A stretch of 64,000 nt of DNA, taken from positions 3,845,641-3,909,640 of the forward strand of contig NZ_KI912105.1 of NCBI RefSeq assembly GCF_000517065.1, read 5' to 3'. The translations under genes and the position numbers were made by a program. The notes under the pieces were generated by a model. The model made no database searches. It was not told where the DNA came from and was given only the letters and a program-made list of their open reading frames with translations. Each line of letters starts with the position of its first letter. Position 1 is the first letter of the stretch. This DNA is from Alkaliflexus imshenetskii DSM 15055. GTDB taxonomy: Bacteria; Bacteroidota; Bacteroidia; Bacteroidales; Marinilabiliaceae. Shown piece by piece: positions 34,676 to 43,236 of the stretch.

Positions 34676-35956
34676 TTACTTGTATCTTTCTTTCCACAAA
34701 TATTGCATTCTTTCTCGAAGTTTGGCCTCCTGGGAGTTATCCTGTGGCGACCAGAGCTGATGTCCCTTAAGTTTTTCAGGCAGATATTCCTGTTCGGCAA
34801 AATTGTCACGATAATCGTGCGCGTATTTATAGGATTTTCCGTAATCGAGTTCTTTCATCAGTTTGGTTGGCGCATTTCTGAGATGAAGCGGAACAGGCAG
34901 GTTACCGGTCTCTCTAACCAGGGCTTGCGCCTGATTGATGGCCATATAAGCCGAATTGCTTTTGGGGCTGGTGGCCAGATAGATGGTAACTTCGCTAAGA
35001 ATGATGCGTGACTCGGGCCAACCCACCATGTGAATGGCTTCAAAGCAATTGGTGGCTAGCAGAAGCGCATTGGGGTTGGCCAGACCAATATCTTCAGCGG
35101 CAGAAATGATGAGACGCCGGGCTATGAATTTTGGATCTTCGCCGCCTTCAACCATGCGTGCCAGCCAATAAACGGCTCCGTCGGGGTCACTTCCGCGAAT
35201 GGACTTGATAAACGCGGAGATGATATCGTAATGCATCTCACCATTCTTGTCGTATTGCGCCGGATTTTGCTGCAATAGTTTGGTGACAAGCTCATTGGTG
35301 ATTACTATCTCTTCGTCTTCATTGTGGGCGTTTACAATTAGCTCAACAATGTTGAGAAATTTACGCGCATCGCCACCGGCAAAACGAAGCAAAGCATCAT
35401 CCTCCTCAATCTTGAATTTCCGGTTCTTTAAAACCACATCGTCAGTGGAAACCTTTAGCCATAAATCCATCAGATCATCATTACCCAGATGCTCAAGTAC
35501 GTAAACCTGACATCGCGACAGCAATGGTGATATGACTTCGAAAGAGGGATTTTCGGTTGTGGCGCCAATTAATGTGACAATTCCCTCTTCCACAGCGCCC
35601 AACAGGCTATCTTGTTGCGATTTGCTAAAACGGTGTATTTCATCGATAAAAAGGATGGACGATGCTGTATTGAAAAACCGCGAATTGCGCGCCTTTTCTA
35701 TGGCTTCGCGTACATCTTTCACACCGGAAGAGACGGCCGACAGAGTGTAGAACGGCCGTTGAAGCTGATTGGCAATGATGCGTGCCAATGTGGTTTTTCC
35801 AACACCTGGCGGTCCCCACAAAATGATGGATGAGAAGCGTCCCGACTCAAGCATATTGCGCAACACAGCCCCTTCACCCACCAGATGTTTTTGTCCGATG
35901 TAGTCATTCAGATTTTTAGGACGCATGCGCTCAGCCAGCGGTGGATAACTGCTCAT
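34676..35956 (-). CDS. rarA: Replication-associated recombination protein RarA (MgsA)
   Basis: 426-residue AAA+ ATPase related to clamp loaders. N-terminal PLAERMRPKNLNDYIGQKHL, Walker A GPPGVGKTTLARI, Walker B ILFIDEIHRFSK, sensor TENPSFEV, then the C-terminal RarA tetramerisation region with IKSIRGSDPDGAVYWLARM and VPLHLRNAPTKLM. It acts at stalled replication forks. A reverse-strand -7 box (TACCTTTG, 35980-35987) is 24 bases upstream. Confidence 0.95.
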   Translation of the reverse strand: MSSYPPLAERMRPKNLNDYIGQKHLVGEGAVLRNMLESGRFSSIILWGPPGVGKTTLARIIANQLQRPFYTLSAVSSGVKDVREAIEKARNSRFFNTASSILFIDEIHRFSKSQQDSLLGAVEEGIVTLIGATTENPSFEVISPLLSRCQVYVLEHLGNDDLMDLWLKVSTDDVVLKNRKFKIEEDDALLRFAGGDARKFLNIVELIVNAHNEDEEIVITNELVTKLLQQNPAQYDKNGEMHYDIISAFIKSIRGSDPDGAVYWLARMVEGGEDPKFIARRLIISAAEDIGLANPNALLLATNCFEAIHMVGWPESRIILSEVTIYLATSPKSNSAYMAINQAQALVRETGNLPVPLHLRNAPTKLMKELDYGKSYKYAHDYRDNFAEQEYLPEKLKGHQLWSPQDNSQEAKLRERMQYLWKERYK

Positions 35957-35979
35957 TTTTTATTTGAAATTATTTATCA

Positions 35980-35987
35980 CAAAGGTA
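35980..35987 (-). promoter_or_regulatory. -7 box for rarA
   Basis: Reverse-strand TACCTTTG, an exact TAnnTTTG match about 24 bases before the ATG. Confidence 0.65.
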
Positions 35988-36126
35988 GCTAATTTGATGG
36001 AAAAAAGGGGGGTGTTTGAAAGGTGTTGTGACCAAACTTAGGTGTCAAAATCGGCAATCGTAAAAAGTTATTAAGGCATAATTGCTATGTTTTTATTATT
36101 TTTCAGCGTTATATCAAAATTGAATT

Positions 36127-37170
36127 ATGACACAGCCCATTAAAACAGCATTGGCATCGTTTGGAATGTCGGGTAGGGTATTTCATGGCCCATTGCTTTT
36201 AAACAATTCAGATTATGAGCTCACACATATTGTTCAGCGCTCATCCAACTCGGCTCAAGCGTTTGCGCCAAAAGCCAAAGTAGTTTCGTCATTCGAAGCC
36301 ATGTTGGCCAACGATGACATCGAACTTGTGATTGTGAATACACCCGATATGCTGCACTTTGAACAGACGCGCCTGGCGCTGGAGTCCGGAAAGCATGTGG
36401 TGACAGAAAAGCCATTTGTTCAATCCTTTTCAGAAGGGGAGAAGTTACTGAAGTTAGCAGCAGATAAAGGGGTTGTGCTATCAGTGTTTCAAAACAGGCG
36501 ATGGGACAACAGTTTCATGACCGTAAGAAAAGTGATGCAAGAAGGCTTGCTTGGCCGTTTGGTTGAGTATGAAGCACGCTATGATCGCTATCGCACCTGG
36601 GTGGCCGACTCCTGGAAAGAGCAATCAGGCATTGGGGTTGGTATTTTGCAGAATCTTGGCTCACATCTTATTGACCAGGCACTGGTGTTGTTTGGCATGC
36701 CTTCTGGCGTGTTTTGCAAACTAAATGCAATGAGGGACAACTCGCAAGTAAGTGATTATTTTGATGTGAAGCTGATATATCCGAATTTAAGTGTGACCCT
36801 AAAGGCCAGTTATCTTGTGCGTCAACCTGGTCCGGCTTATGTTTTACATGGTGTCAACGGCACGTTTGTGAAGCATGGACTCGACCCACAGGAGGATGCA
36901 TTAAATCGCGGATTAACGCCTGGCACCGAAGGATGGGGCAGTGATCCGGAAGCGCTCTATGGAACAATTAATAGTGATATTTCTGGTCTACACTTTATGG
37001 GAAGAATTGAAACGATACCCGGAAACTATCAGGCATACTATAACGAATTGTATCACGCCATTAGATTTGGAAAGCCGGCACCTGTGCAAGCTTTCGAAGC
37101 ACTAAATGTGATTCGTGTTATTGAAGCTGCTGTGCGAAGTAATGAGATTAATAGAATTGTAGAGTTGTAA
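36127..37170 (+). CDS. Gfo/Idh/MocA-family oxidoreductase
   Basis: 347 residues. N-terminal Rossmann fold begins ALASFGMSGRVFHGPLL (an S-G-M-S-G-R turn instead of GxGxxG), with VIVNTPDMLHFEQTRLALESGKHVVTEKPF, the EKP motif carrying the catalytic Lys. The C-terminal GILQNLGSHLIDQAL contains the typical His-Asp motif of sugar dehydrogenases in this family. NAD(P)-dependent oxidation of an unknown polyol or sugar. Cytosolic, monocistronic. Confidence 0.9.
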   Translation: MTQPIKTALASFGMSGRVFHGPLLLNNSDYELTHIVQRSSNSAQAFAPKAKVVSSFEAMLANDDIELVIVNTPDMLHFEQTRLALESGKHVVTEKPFVQSFSEGEKLLKLAADKGVVLSVFQNRRWDNSFMTVRKVMQEGLLGRLVEYEARYDRYRTWVADSWKEQSGIGVGILQNLGSHLIDQALVLFGMPSGVFCKLNAMRDNSQVSDYFDVKLIYPNLSVTLKASYLVRQPGPAYVLHGVNGTFVKHGLDPQEDALNRGLTPGTEGWGSDPEALYGTINSDISGLHFMGRIETIPGNYQAYYNELYHAIRFGKPAPVQAFEALNVIRVIEAAVRSNEINRIVEL

Positions 37171-37290
37171 TAATCCGATTTTTGAACATTGTTGGTGCAC
37201 TAGCTGAACAAGAAGCTTTTCAGGATTGTTTAATAGATGGGTTTTGCATCTATCCATTTAAATCTTTAGATCATACTAACAACTATTGAA

Positions 37291-37890
37291 ATGAGGCGGG
37301 TGATTTATATGGTTTTGTTGGTTTTTACTTCATTTTTCGGTGTTATGGCAAATGAAAGAAAAGAGACAGCTGTGCTGGGCGGAGGATGTTTCTGGTGTCT
37401 TGAAGCTGTGTATCAGAAAGTTCGTGGCGTGCATGAAGTTGTATCCGGATACAGTGGCGGGACAATAAAAAATCCTGCATATAGGGAGGTGACAACCGGA
37501 CGAACAGGACATGCCGAAGTGGTAAAAATTACATTCAACCCGGATGTAATTTCTTACGAGATTATACTCTCCATTTTTTTCACTATACACGATCCCACCA
37601 CGCTCAATCGTCAAGGAGCCGATGTGGGAACGCAATATCGTTCTGTTATTTTCTATCAGGATGAGAAGCAGAAAGAAACAGCGCTGCAATTGATGAAGAG
37701 CATTTCGGAAGAGAAGGTCTTTGCAAACCCTCTGGTAACGCAGTTGGTAGCATCGGCTCCGTTTTATGTGGCTGAAGAGTATCATCAAAATTACTATAGC
37801 CGAAATCAGGAGCAACCTTATTGCCAGGTTGTTATATCACCTAAAATTAATAAGTTCAGAAGTCGTTTTAGTGAGTGGTTAAACAAATAG
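37291..37890 (+). CDS. msrA: Peptide methionine (S)-S-oxide reductase, predicted exported
   Basis: 199 residues. The MsrA catalytic motif GGCFWCLEAVY (C33 nucleophile, W35, C36) and the conserved YSGGTIKNPAY, GTQYRSVIFY and AEEYHQNYY are intact. The first about 20 residues (MRR plus hydrophobic core, then VMA before NER) look like a cleavable signal peptide, so this is a periplasmic repair enzyme. It repairs methionine sulfoxide of envelope proteins; the reducing partner is not evident here. Monocistronic, converging on the HEAT gene. Confidence 0.93.
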   Translation: MRRVIYMVLLVFTSFFGVMANERKETAVLGGGCFWCLEAVYQKVRGVHEVVSGYSGGTIKNPAYREVTTGRTGHAEVVKITFNPDVISYEIILSIFFTIHDPTTLNRQGADVGTQYRSVIFYQDEKQKETALQLMKSISEEKVFANPLVTQLVASAPFYVAEEYHQNYYSRNQEQPYCQVVISPKINKFRSRFSEWLNK

Positions 37891-37941
37891 TTTCTGCAAT
37901 ATCTGTTTTTCAGCAGAAGCGTTCTGCCCGGCCTGATTTTA

Positions 37942-38469
37942 TTATGGTTCCGATACTTCTTTATTCAGCAATTGAAGTATTTTCTTTCCACGACTTCGAA
38001 ATCCGGGTGTTCCATTTTGCATGCCGGTTTCGATAATTGGGATAAGTTCCACAGACAGTTCGGGATAGATTGTGCTGAGGTTACCCAATACCGTCATGGC
38101 ATTGGCCTTTACAGCTACAGGACTTTTTAAATCGGATAACCACCGGATACAGCAGTCAACCACTCGTCCATCCTCTATCATTGCGGGATCTACATCGCCC
38201 AAAATTCGGGTGATGTGTCTTCTGACACCAGGATGTGGCGTTGAAATGAGAATGTTGATGAGGAGATCAAAAACAGGCATTATTTTATCCGGATTGATAC
38301 GTGCAAAATTGTCGAGCACCCAGGCTGCTCGCCAGGCCACTGTCGCATTGTTATTTTGCATACACTCCAAAACCGAAGATATTTCGTTGGGATTTGTCTC
38401 CAGAATGTTGGCAATCACGCGGCTTTGACCGCCTGAGTCAATTTCAGTCAGAATTTTAATCCAATTCAT
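37942..38469 (-). CDS. HEAT-repeat protein
   Basis: 175 residues built of helical pairs typical of HEAT or PBS-lyase-like repeats (VIANILETNPNEISSVLECM..., then ATVAWRAAWVLDNFARINPDKI, RRHITRILGDVDP, VAVKANAMTVLGNLSTIYPEL). No signal peptide. Probably a cytosolic scaffold or interaction protein. It is the last gene of the reverse-strand group with pcm and the eRF1-like gene, 79 bases after pcm. Function unknown. Confidence 0.78.
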   Translation of the reverse strand: MNWIKILTEIDSGGQSRVIANILETNPNEISSVLECMQNNNATVAWRAAWVLDNFARINPDKIMPVFDLLINILISTPHPGVRRHITRILGDVDPAMIEDGRVVDCCIRWLSDLKSPVAVKANAMTVLGNLSTIYPELSVELIPIIETGMQNGTPGFRSRGKKILQLLNKEVSEP

Positions 38470-38548
38470 CCACTTTTAGCTTAATCGCGATGGTATAGTG
38501 TGTAAATATGAGAAAATTTTCAATAGAAATAGCTGCGTATTGTTGAAT

Positions 38549-39313
38549 TTACCTGTCTATCATGGGCACAAAGCGCACCGGCATGAGTGTTGTGGTTGTA
38601 ATTTTATCACCCTTTTTACGCACCAGTTTAAGATATTGAAGACTATTGACAGGGCCAACGGGCAATACCATTACGCCACCATCTGCCAGTTGTTCAATTA
38701 GTTTTGGAGGGATTTCTTCCGGGGCAGCGGTTACCACAATGGCATCGAATGGTGCATGTTCAGGCCAGCCCAGATATCCATTTCCAGCCATCACCGTCAC
38801 GTTGGTAAAGTTTAAATTATCAAGTGTTTGTTGTGCTTGTTTGGCCAGTTCGGGCACCAATTCAATGGTATAAACTTCACATTCGAGTTGAGCCAAAATG
38901 GCTGCCTGATATCCAGACCCTGTTCCTATTTCGAGCACTTTCATGCCGGCTTTTGGGTTGATTTGCTCGGTCATGAACGCCACGATATAGGGTTGGGAAA
39001 TGGTCTGGTTATATCCTATTGGCAGTGGACGATCTTCATAGGCCATCCGCTTCATCTCATCAGGAACAAACTCGTGCCGGGGAACCTCACGCATGGCATC
39101 CAAAACAGATTTTGAACGAATGTCGCGACTACGCAATTGTTCATTCACCATTTTTGCTCTGAGAGTGTTCCAATTTTGAGCCATAAGCGAATTGTTATTC
39201 ATTATAAGCAAGGTAGTAAGTAACAATACAAGCACAGCCGGTGCCTTTAAGTACCGGCTGTGTTTTTGCTTTATGATTTGATATTTAATGAACTGCTTTT
39301 GCATGTTTTGCAT
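38549..39313 (-). CDS. pcm: Protein-L-isoaspartate O-methyltransferase with N-terminal export signal
   Basis: About 254 residues from ATG 39313 (TTG at 39325 and ATG at 39304 are alternatives). PIMT signatures: LRSRDIRSKSVLDAMREVPRHEFVP, YNQTISQPYIVAFMTE, and the SAM motif VLEIGTGSGYQAA. Unlike the E. coli enzyme, it begins with about 45 extra residues: a basic stretch, then LKAPAVLVLLLTTLLIM and a possible cleavage site LMAQ. It repairs L-isoaspartyl residues. Export would separate it from cytosolic SAM, which is odd. It overlaps the 3' end of the eRF1-like gene by 29 bases. Confidence 0.9.
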   Translation of the reverse strand: MQNMQKQFIKYQIIKQKHSRYLKAPAVLVLLLTTLLIMNNNSLMAQNWNTLRAKMVNEQLRSRDIRSKSVLDAMREVPRHEFVPDEMKRMAYEDRPLPIGYNQTISQPYIVAFMTEQINPKAGMKVLEIGTGSGYQAAILAQLECEVYTIELVPELAKQAQQTLDNLNFTNVTVMAGNGYLGWPEHAPFDAIVVTAAPEEIPPKLIEQLADGGVMVLPVGPVNSLQYLKLVRKKGDKITTTTLMPVRFVPMIDR

Positions 39314-39728
39314 GGTAATTCTCAAAGAAAAGTTTTACATGAGCCACAAGTTGTCTTTCGGTCATTTTATCAGCCGATTCAACAATAACAGGTTTATGTG
39401 AGAAGGATTGGTGCTTTTTAAGTTCCTTATCGAGCTCTATTTTAGCTGTTGCCGGCCCAAACAAATATAGAGTGTTGGTGTCCGCGTCAATTTCATGAAC
39501 AATTTTGCTGAGATACTGATGCATCTGTTGTTTTCTGCGGTTGGTAACTTTACTTGATGTATTGGTCAGCAGTGAGCCCAATCTCGAAAATGGCTTTTTT
39601 TCGCCCGGGAAGCGGGTTCTGGATTCAATTCCTGATTCAAGAATACGGATGTTTTCATTTTTTCCGTCGTCCAGACTGACTAAAACAGCTTTGCTGGTAT
39701 TCAACCAGATTCCAATCTCTTTTCTCAT
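39285..39728 (-). CDS. eRF1/Pelota domain 2-like (BaeRF) family protein
   Basis: 147 residues. GIWLNTSKAVLVSLD at the N-terminus, RRKQQMHQYLSKIVHEI, then LFGPATAKIELDKELKKH and the C-terminal VESADKMTERQLVAHVKLFF match what I recall of the bacterial eRF1-like proteins (BaeRF families), often annotated as translational machinery or uncharacterised. A role in ribosome-linked quality control or RNA cleavage is inferred only. First gene of a three-gene reverse-strand group (this, pcm, HEAT protein). Confidence 0.7.
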   Translation of the reverse strand: MRKEIGIWLNTSKAVLVSLDDGKNENIRILESGIESRTRFPGEKKPFSRLGSLLTNTSSKVTNRRKQQMHQYLSKIVHEIDADTNTLYLFGPATAKIELDKELKKHQSFSHKPVIVESADKMTERQLVAHVKLFFENYHAKHAKAVH

Positions 39729-39987
39729 GATTAAACTAAATTTAATGAATAAGATTTACTTCAGCATAAATACGCTCTCTTGGGTTATTTCTGCGGCTAC
39801 AAAATCAGAAGATGATTCAAATTCAACGCATAGGCAATTAAATATTTGAAATTCAATCGCTAATTAAGATACAAAAGGAAGAACCATGTGTCAAGATGAA
39901 TGGCTGTTTTAACAAAAATGCTCCTCTATATAATTATGATAATGTGCCAGCCCATCGATGCAAAGCCTAAAAAATCGACCAGCTGAA

Positions 39988-40004
39988 TATCTTTGTTATC
40001 TTTG
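39988..40004 (+). promoter_or_regulatory. Tandem -7 boxes before truA
   Basis: Two exact TATCTTTG boxes, 39988-39995 and 39997-40004, nine bases apart, 18 bases before the ATG. This is consistent with two closely spaced start sites or a duplicated element. Confidence 0.6.
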
Positions 40005-40021
40005 CTAAAAAAGGAAGAGAG

Positions 40022-40792
40022 ATGGTTCGGTATTTCATGGAATTGGCCTACAATGGCAGCAAATATCACGGATGGCAACGTCAGCCAAATGGCAACTCGG
40101 TGCAAGAGTTGCTCGAAACTGCATTGACTACCATTTTGCGGCAGCCTACTCAGGTAACGGGAGCAGGCAGAACCGATGCTGGTGTACATGCAGCATATAT
40201 TGTTGCCCATTTTGATACCACTACGCCAATTGATGATCCAATGCAACTGGCTGCCCATATTTCCCGTTTTTTGCCGTCTGATGTGGTTGTTTACAGCGTG
40301 ACACCTGTAAATGATGAGGCCCACAGTCGTTTTAGTGCTATTGCCAGGCGATATGAGTATCATGTCACAACTGAAAAGAACCCTTTCCTGCAAGGATTGG
40401 CTGCCCGGCTAAGGTTTGTGCCTGATTTCGATAAAATGAATCAGGCAGCAGCTATATTACTGGAGTATTCTGATTTTACGAGCTTTAGCAGGTTGCACGG
40501 AAGTGCAAAAACCAATATATGCAAGGTGCAAAAAGCCATATGGGAACAATCGGGGCATAGATACATTTTTACCATTGAGGCCGATAGGTTTTTGCGAAAT
40601 ATGGTGCGTGCCATCGTGGGAACCCTTTTGGATGTAGGTCGTGGTAAATTAACCATTGACCAGTTTAGGGAGATTATTGAATTAAAGGATAGAAGCAGGG
40701 CAGGCACTTCAGCACCTGCCGAGGGGTTGTATCTTGTGGATGTGACCTATCCCCCTGAAGTTTTTGTCCCGAGTCGCAGGGTTATTGTTTAA
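40022..40792 (+). CDS. truA: tRNA pseudouridine(38-40) synthase
   Basis: 256 residues, normal length. The catalytic Asp is D52 in GAGRTDAGVHA; other signatures are KYHGWQRQPNGNSVQELLE, DVVVYSVTPV, RYEYHV, DFTSFSR and RFLRNMVRAIVGTLLDVGRGK. It isomerises uridines 38-40 of the tRNA anticodon arm. Monocistronic, from its own two promoter boxes; it converges on aroE with 4 bases between stops. Confidence 0.96.
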   Translation: MVRYFMELAYNGSKYHGWQRQPNGNSVQELLETALTTILRQPTQVTGAGRTDAGVHAAYIVAHFDTTTPIDDPMQLAAHISRFLPSDVVVYSVTPVNDEAHSRFSAIARRYEYHVTTEKNPFLQGLAARLRFVPDFDKMNQAAAILLEYSDFTSFSRLHGSAKTNICKVQKAIWEQSGHRYIFTIEADRFLRNMVRAIVGTLLDVGRGKLTIDQFREIIELKDRSRAGTSAPAEGLYLVDVTYPPEVFVPSRRVIV

Positions 40793-40796
40793 CCTG

Positions 40797-41540
40797 TTAG
40801 AGGTTCCAGATTCGCCAAGCCTCTTCAGCCTGAAGATGCAGCATTTCAAGTCCGTTCTTTGTTACTGCCCCTTTTTCAGATGCTTTTTTCATAAACATTG
40901 TCACTTCAGGGTTGTAGATGAGATCATAAATCAGATGCTCACCACCAAGACCTGCATAAGGAATAGGTGGATATTCATCTGACCTTGGATACATGCCCAA
41001 TGGTGAGGTGTTAACAATCAGTTTGTATTCCGAGACTATCTCAGGTGTAAGCGAATCATAACTCACATGGGCAGGCGCTTTGGGTGTGCGGCTCACATAT
41101 CGGAATAAGATTCCGCATTTCAACAGGCCATGCGCCACAGCTTTGGATGCCCCCCCGGTACCAAGTATCAATGCTTTTGAATGATATGGTTTTAACATGG
41201 GCTGAATGGAATCGACAAATCCTTTCACATCACTATTATAGCCTTTAAGAAAAGGCTTGTTGTTGTCCCATCTGATTTTAATTACATTGACGGCACCAAT
41301 TTTTGCAGCTTCAGCATCCAATTCGTCAAGATAAGGAATGACCTGTTCTTTGTAAGGAATTGTGACATTTAAACCCGCAAGATAGGGGTGTTGTTCAAGC
41401 AATCCTCTAAACTCGCCAATTTCGGGAATGGCAAAATTAAGATATCGGGCGTCAATCTTTTCATTGACAAATTTCTGAGAGAAAAAGCCTTGCGAAAAAG
41501 AGTGCCCCAAGGGGTAACCTATTAATCCAAAAGTTCTCAT
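40797..41540 (-). CDS. aroE: Shikimate dehydrogenase
   Basis: 247 residues, a little shorter than E. coli AroE. FGLIGYPLGHSFSQGFF at the N-terminus (shikimate-binding Ser pair), NVTIPYKEQV with catalytic Lys64, GYNSDVKGF with the catalytic Asp, and NADP-binding ILGTGGASKAVAHGL. It reduces 3-dehydroshikimate in aromatic amino acid synthesis. Last gene of the DUF4301-TPR-ComA-like-DUF368-aroE reverse-strand operon, 4 bases after DUF368. Confidence 0.95.
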   Translation of the reverse strand: MRTFGLIGYPLGHSFSQGFFSQKFVNEKIDARYLNFAIPEIGEFRGLLEQHPYLAGLNVTIPYKEQVIPYLDELDAEAAKIGAVNVIKIRWDNNKPFLKGYNSDVKGFVDSIQPMLKPYHSKALILGTGGASKAVAHGLLKCGILFRYVSRTPKAPAHVSYDSLTPEIVSEYKLIVNTSPLGMYPRSDEYPPIPYAGLGGEHLIYDLIYNPEVTMFMKKASEKGAVTKNGLEMLHLQAEEAWRIWNL

Positions 41541-41544
41541 ACCG

Positions 41545-42453
41545 TTAATGCACTTTATTGGTTTTTCCTGCCAGTGATTCAGTAAGCCAAATTACAGCAA
41601 ACCCTGCAAAAAACAGTGCCAGCGCCAGAAAAAAGGCTGCGTCGGCCGTAGGCCAAAACCATTCATAGCCAACTATTTTGGTTTTTGTACCAAACGTTTC
41701 GATGATGGCATTTTTCCATGGCCACAATATTCCCAACGAACCGGTAATAAATCCGGTGAGCAGAGCAATGGTGGAGTCGGGAAACCGTTTTAACAACCAG
41801 GAAAGCAGCCGTGAAAATGCCAGCAGACCAAATCCTCCACCAACAATTACCGGTAGAAGAATGTCGATTCTAAACTGGTTTACAGCCTGAATCATTACCA
41901 ATTGATAATTTCCCATCAATACAAGAACAAATGAGCCACTTAACCCCGGAAGTATCATACTGCAAACGGCAACGATACCACATAGGAAAAGATACCATGT
42001 AGAAGCATTTTCAGAGGCAGGGGAGAGTACACTAATTCCAATGGCGATGGCTGTTCCACCTACAAACGAGAGTACAGAGGCGGTATGCCACTTACCAACG
42101 GTTTTTCCCACAAACCAAACCGATGCCAAAACAAGGCCAAAAAAGAAGGCCCATACATATACCGGATGGTTCTGAAACAGAAAGTCGAGCACTCGAGCCA
42201 GAGAAATAACAGCAATACCAATCCCAAAAAACAGTGTAATCAGAAAAAACAGATCTATATGGGCGGCAAAAGCTTTTAAATCGCCTTTTGTAAGAAGTTT
42301 TAGTGCTTTTAAGTCGAAGGACTTGATGGCGTTAATAAGCCGTTCAAATATGCCCGTTATAAGGGCAATGGTACCACCAGAAACACCCGGAATCACGTTG
42401 GCAGCACCCATGGCCATCCCTTTCAAAATATTGACTAGATATGAGTTAAGCAT
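41545..42453 (-). CDS. DUF368 membrane protein
   Basis: 302 residues with about eight to ten hydrophobic segments. The N-terminal GMAMGAANVIPGVSGGTIALITGIFERL is the DUF368 signature, repeated in inverted form at SMILPGLSGSFVLVLMGNYQLV. Bacterial homologues have been linked to C55-lipid carrier (undecaprenyl phosphate) translocation; I cite that from memory. It sits between the ComA-like gene (12-base gap) and aroE (4-base gap). Confidence 0.92.
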   Translation of the reverse strand: MLNSYLVNILKGMAMGAANVIPGVSGGTIALITGIFERLINAIKSFDLKALKLLTKGDLKAFAAHIDLFFLITLFFGIGIAVISLARVLDFLFQNHPVYVWAFFFGLVLASVWFVGKTVGKWHTASVLSFVGGTAIAIGISVLSPASENASTWYLFLCGIVAVCSMILPGLSGSFVLVLMGNYQLVMIQAVNQFRIDILLPVIVGGGFGLLAFSRLLSWLLKRFPDSTIALLTGFITGSLGILWPWKNAIIETFGTKTKIVGYEWFWPTADAAFFLALALFFAGFAVIWLTESLAGKTNKVH

Positions 42454-42465
42454 ATTAAGTTTGAG

Positions 42466-43236
42466 TTATTCGGTATGTTCAGCTTTGTCTATCAGTTTCA
42501 GAAGTGTAGAACTGTGAAGACCAAGACGCTTGGTTTCAAGGGCGATGACATCAAAGCTTGCAATGTTGTAGAGGTTAACGTTACTGCCAAACAGATTAAT
42601 CAGCTCAATTTGTTCACTCTTCTGCGAAGCGTCCCATATGACTCTGTTCAGGTCGATGGTATGGTTGGATGCATTTGCAGCAAGATAGGCGGCAAGGCCA
42701 TTTTTTCCGTAAAGGGGCATCTGCGCACTTTCCTTAATGATGATGTGCGATGCACCAGCCTGTAGTTCATCTTCGGCAAATTGTATCCATTTGTCGAAAC
42801 TCAGATGTCCACCTTCTACCATGTTGGTAACCTGGCTAATAACCTGGAAGTTGGCCGAAAATTGATTGATGTGATTTAGTTTTGTCTCCCTGCTGAGTTT
42901 GATGGCGCTGTCCGATACTTCAAGATATTCAATACCATAGCGATCAAGGTACCGGTTATAGTCGTCCATCGCCTCTCTATGGGCAAAAACCTCGAAAAGT
43001 GTGCCACCAAAATAGGGGATGATGCCGGCACCACGGTAAATATTGAGTTTCGATTCAAGCGAAGGTATCAGCAAACTGGTCCCAAAGGCCATCTTCACAA
43101 AATCGGTGTAAGGTGCATTTCCTTCGGTAAAGTTCTCTGCTTCACGCACACTTAAACCTTTGTCCGTCATTATGGTAATGCCCGAACTCCTTGGCTTTTC
43201 GGCTCTTTGCGGTAGAAATGGAAGATTAAAATTCAT
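42466..43236 (-). CDS. Phosphosulfolactate synthase (ComA)-like protein
   Basis: 256 residues, TIM-barrel relative of ComA (PEP plus sulfite to phosphosulfolactate). Shared parts: KPRSSGITIMTDKGL, DFVKMAFGTSLL, GGTLFEVF, YLEVSDSAI, GSNVNLYNIASFDVIALETKRLGLHS. However, the loop that reads EARESG in ComA/YitD, as I remember it, reads KESAQM here, so the activity may differ. It overlaps the TPR gene by 11 bases. No coenzyme M pathway is present nearby; sulfonate or sulfonolipid metabolism is a possible link but only inferred. Confidence 0.85.
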   Translation of the reverse strand: MNFNLPFLPQRAEKPRSSGITIMTDKGLSVREAENFTEGNAPYTDFVKMAFGTSLLIPSLESKLNIYRGAGIIPYFGGTLFEVFAHREAMDDYNRYLDRYGIEYLEVSDSAIKLSRETKLNHINQFSANFQVISQVTNMVEGGHLSFDKWIQFAEDELQAGASHIIIKESAQMPLYGKNGLAAYLAANASNHTIDLNRVIWDASQKSEQIELINLFGSNVNLYNIASFDVIALETKRLGLHSSTLLKLIDKAEHTE

